From positions 1-9,629 of the forward strand of contig DAOWAQ010000051.1 in assembly GCA_030634505.1 (NCBI GenBank): a stretch of 9,629 bases of DNA. The letters are read 5' to 3'. Made by a program: the position numbers and the translations under genes. This document shows positions 7,524 through 9,629 of the stretch, piece by piece (the stretch's first letter is position 1; each line of letters begins with the position of its first letter). Source of the stretch: Calditrichia bacterium (GTDB taxonomy: Bacteria; Calditrichota; Calditrichia; JAJRVZ01). The notes beneath the pieces were generated by a model that ran no database searches, was not told the DNA's origin, and saw only the letters and a program-made list of their open reading frames with translations.

Positions 7524-9629
7524 CTAATGAATTACCATAATTTTAATTATTCGAACATCTGATTTGCTGGCAGATTTAGCTTCGATCCGGCAAAGATAAA
7601 CGCCGCTTTCAATATCAGAGACATTCCATTCAATTTGTTGGTCCACTCCGGAATTACCCGGGCCATTAAAACTGTCAACTATATCACCGCCCAAATCAAA
7701 TATTTTAATATTAACATTAGCTTCTTCAGTTAAAAAATATCTAATATTAGTAAAATCATCAATATTAGGATTTGGATAATTATATACCTTTCTGGCAGGC
7801 AACAATTCACTAAATCCGGGTATAACCGGCATTAAATGCTTAGTTAAGTATAAATTATTCTCAGGTGAATAAAACTGTTGAGTCCACCATAGATTATCAA
7901 TTGAAAATCCTTCATCAAATTGCCAGCCATTAATATCGCCATTTTGGTTAATGGTAAACAATTCTAAATTTGCATCATTATCAATATCGATTAATAAAGG
8001 TGAATCAGAAACATTTCCTCCCGCGGACAAAGGGAATCCATTTAAAAGATCACCATTTGAATCATAAGCAAAAAGTTGACCCTGGTTTGTAATTGAAATT
8101 ATATCAACAATATCATCATTATTTATATCTGCAATCAGCGGAGTTCCTATAAGATTTTCATTTTCGATTAATACCGGTTTAAATGGCATATTTGTTACTT
8201 GAGAATTATTATAATTTATGGCGTTTATTAAATTTTTCGAATTATAAATTATCTCATAATATCCATCCAAATCCACATCTGCTACTGACGGAAGTCCAGT
8301 CATTTTATAATCAGTGAAATATTTTTGAATGTCTCCATTTGAAAAATCTATTTCAATTGTATTTGAATCCGGAAAAAAGATTTTGTCAACAATCCCATCA
8401 GTATTAATGTCAACCACAATCGGGCCAAACACAGAAGATGAACTAAATACGATATCCCTCAGACCACCAGTGATAACCACATTAGAATTAATTGAAGATA
8501 ACAATGTACCTGCTTCAAAATCGCCACTAAAGTTGTACTGTCGAATGCTATCTTCAATGGTAGTGATATAAAAATACTGCCCCTGAATTACCGGTTGATT
8601 AATTATTTCAACTCCAAGATTTAGTGTAAACAATGTATCTGCTAATAAATCAGTATTTGCATCAACTAAATCAAATCCCGCCATGAATCCCGATTTATTT
8701 GAAGCAATAAGTTTATCATAAATCTCATCAGAATTTGAATCACCCAGAACAAAATCCACCTCTTCCACTCCGGGAAGTTGAGCAATAATATATGATGAAT
8801 CAGAGAAAATACCCTTACCTTCGGAAGTTACAGCATATATATTTCCTTCATCATCCGAAGAAAATATTGCAGAAGTATTGGCAGAATACTTAGCTCCTTT
8901 TAAGAAGCAAAATTTCGAATTTTCATTATTGCTTAAAGAAACAGGAAAACCCACCTCATGGAAATCACGGGAATAATCGAATGTCATTACATCGCCGTAG
9001 TTTTTAGAAAAATTATCTAAAACAATATGTGTATTAGCATAATTTTGGTTACTTCGAGTGTTTGGTGAAGAACTTGGTGAAAATTCATTTTTATATAACG
9101 GTCTGTATTTTGATAGATCAAACCAGAAATCAAGCCATGTCCCCAATTCCGATTGGTAACCGGGTTGTGTAATATCATAAGTAAAACCAATATCCTGTGA
9201 ACCATCAGCTTCTTCTAAATCTACTCCACGATTTTCCGGGTCATCATTTATTCTGTTCGTTTCACCTTTCTCTGCAATTACTTGTTCATCAATATGCCAT
9301 ATCAAAATACCAGCGCCGGGCAATCCCCAGTCATAATCATCTACTTTTAATAAAACTCCCGTTGAATCTGAAACTGTAATTCTATTTGGAAGATATGTAC
9401 TTAACACTTCTAAATAAGTTGGAAATTCAGAACTATTTTCAGAAATCGCAAAGTAAACACTATCAATATTTATAGTTCTTTCACCCCGGAATTCCAGTAA
9501 ATAATATTCATCGGAATTAATAGGTATTTTTACAATACTATTATTTTGAGTTAATTCTCCTTTAAACTGATTTACCTGTATTGAAGATTGTGGAGTGGTA
9601 ATATCCAATGGTGTATCCCATCCCGCAAG
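7524..9629 (-). CDS. M6-like metalloprotease, C-terminal part, with VCBS/FG-GAP-like repeats and T9SS sorting tail (5' end outside window)
   Basis: The reading frame is open to the right edge, so the true start and the catalytic HExxH region lie outside. The in-frame TTG at 9608 is probably only an internal Leu codon; residues here are counted from it. YYLLEFRGE (35-43), LPGAGILIWHIDE (96-108) and GVDLEEADG (128-136) are typical of the C-terminal half of M6 (immune inhibitor A-like) peptidase domains. NEFSPSSSPNTRSN (174-187) to VMTFDYS (207-213) closes that domain. Five Asp-rich repeats follow, near 285, 396, 440, 489 and 537, including DINTDGIVD and DVDLDGYYE, fitting a calcium-binding VCBS/FG-GAP propeller. 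Residues 607-694 are a type A T9SS sorting domain: YNYPNP, then IRYFLTEEANVNIKIFD and ESGVYLCRIEA. The protein is therefore probably exported through the T9SS and released or anchored at the surface. Loss of the protease activity cannot be excluded without the missing part. Confidence 0.87.
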   Translation of the reverse strand, partial: LAGWDTPLDITTPQSSIQVNQFKGELTQNNSIVKIPINSDEYYLLEFRGERTINIDSVYFAISENSSEFPTYLEVLSTYLPNRITVSDSTGVLLKVDDYDWGLPGAGILIWHIDEQVIAEKGETNRINDDPENRGVDLEEADGSQDIGFTYDITQPGYQSELGTWLDFWFDLSKYRPLYKNEFSPSSSPNTRSNQNYANTHIVLDNFSKNYGDVMTFDYSRDFHEVGFPVSLSNNENSKFCFLKGAKYSANTSAIFSSDDEGNIYAVTSEGKGIFSDSSYIIAQLPGVEEVDFVLGDSNSDEIYDKLIASNKSGFMAGFDLVDANTDLLADTLFTLNLGVEIINQPVIQGQYFYITTIEDSIRQYNFSGDFEAGTLLSSINSNVVITGGLRDIVFSSSSVFGPIVVDINTDGIVDKIFFPDSNTIEIDFSNGDIQKYFTDYKMTGLPSVADVDLDGYYEIIYNSKNLINAINYNNSQVTNMPFKPVLIENENLIGTPLIADINNDDIVDIISITNQGQLFAYDSNGDLLNGFPLSAGGNVSDSPLLIDIDNDANLELFTINQNGDINGWQFDEGFSIDNLWWTQQFYSPENNLYLTKHLMPVIPGFSELLPARKVYNYPNPNIDDFTNIRYFLTEEANVNIKIFDLGGDIVDSFNGPGNSGVDQQIEWNVSDIESGVYLCRIEAKSASKSDVRIIKIMVIH

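Noticed and set aside
9606..9608. TTG as the start codon of the M6-like gene
   Set aside because: The frame is open through seven more codons to the window edge, and the visible part begins inside the M6-like domain without a signal peptide, so the real start must lie outside.

Overview
This AT-rich window carries seven genes, all on the minus strand, so transcription runs from high to low coordinates. Both ends are cut inside a gene. The type A type IX secretion (T9SS) sorting tail, two DUF5683-like proteins, scarce Shine-Dalgarno sites and low G+C suggest the Fibrobacterota-Chlorobiota-Bacteroidota group. The style of the sorting tail points most to an Ignavibacteria-like member. This placement is inferred from protein style, because no rRNA is present.

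In order of transcription: (1) 9629-7524 is the C-terminal part of a secreted M6-like metalloprotease with VCBS/FG-GAP-like repeats and a T9SS tail. (2) 7515-4387 is a 1042-residue protein joining a signal peptide, a zinc gluzincin (peptidase MA-like) domain, a TolB-like six-repeat propeller and an Omp85-like outer-membrane barrel. (3) 4364-3492 and (4) 3487-2747 are two diverged tandem DUF5683-like envelope proteins. (5) 2705-1842 is an RmlD-family sugar-nucleotide reductase. (6) 1845-520 is rsmB, the 16S rRNA m5C967 methyltransferase. (7) 427-1 is the N-terminal third of ffh, the signal recognition particle GTPase.

Gaps between genes 1 to 6 are 8, 22, 4, 41 and -4 bases, with no hairpin terminator seen, so they could form one transcript whose promoter lies beyond the right edge. 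A 92-base gap with a possible Bacteroidota-type -7 box precedes ffh. The first four genes look like a cell-envelope or secretion module: an exported protease cargo, an outer-membrane protease/propeller/barrel, and two small envelope proteins. The last three are a sugar reductase and housekeeping translation and targeting genes. No RNA gene, mobile element or CRISPR array was seen, and no stretch longer than 92 bases lacks a gene.

The most notable object is the protease-propeller-barrel fusion next to the DUF5683-like pair. It could be a poorly described envelope proteolysis or surface-display system, but that function is inferred from domain layout only.
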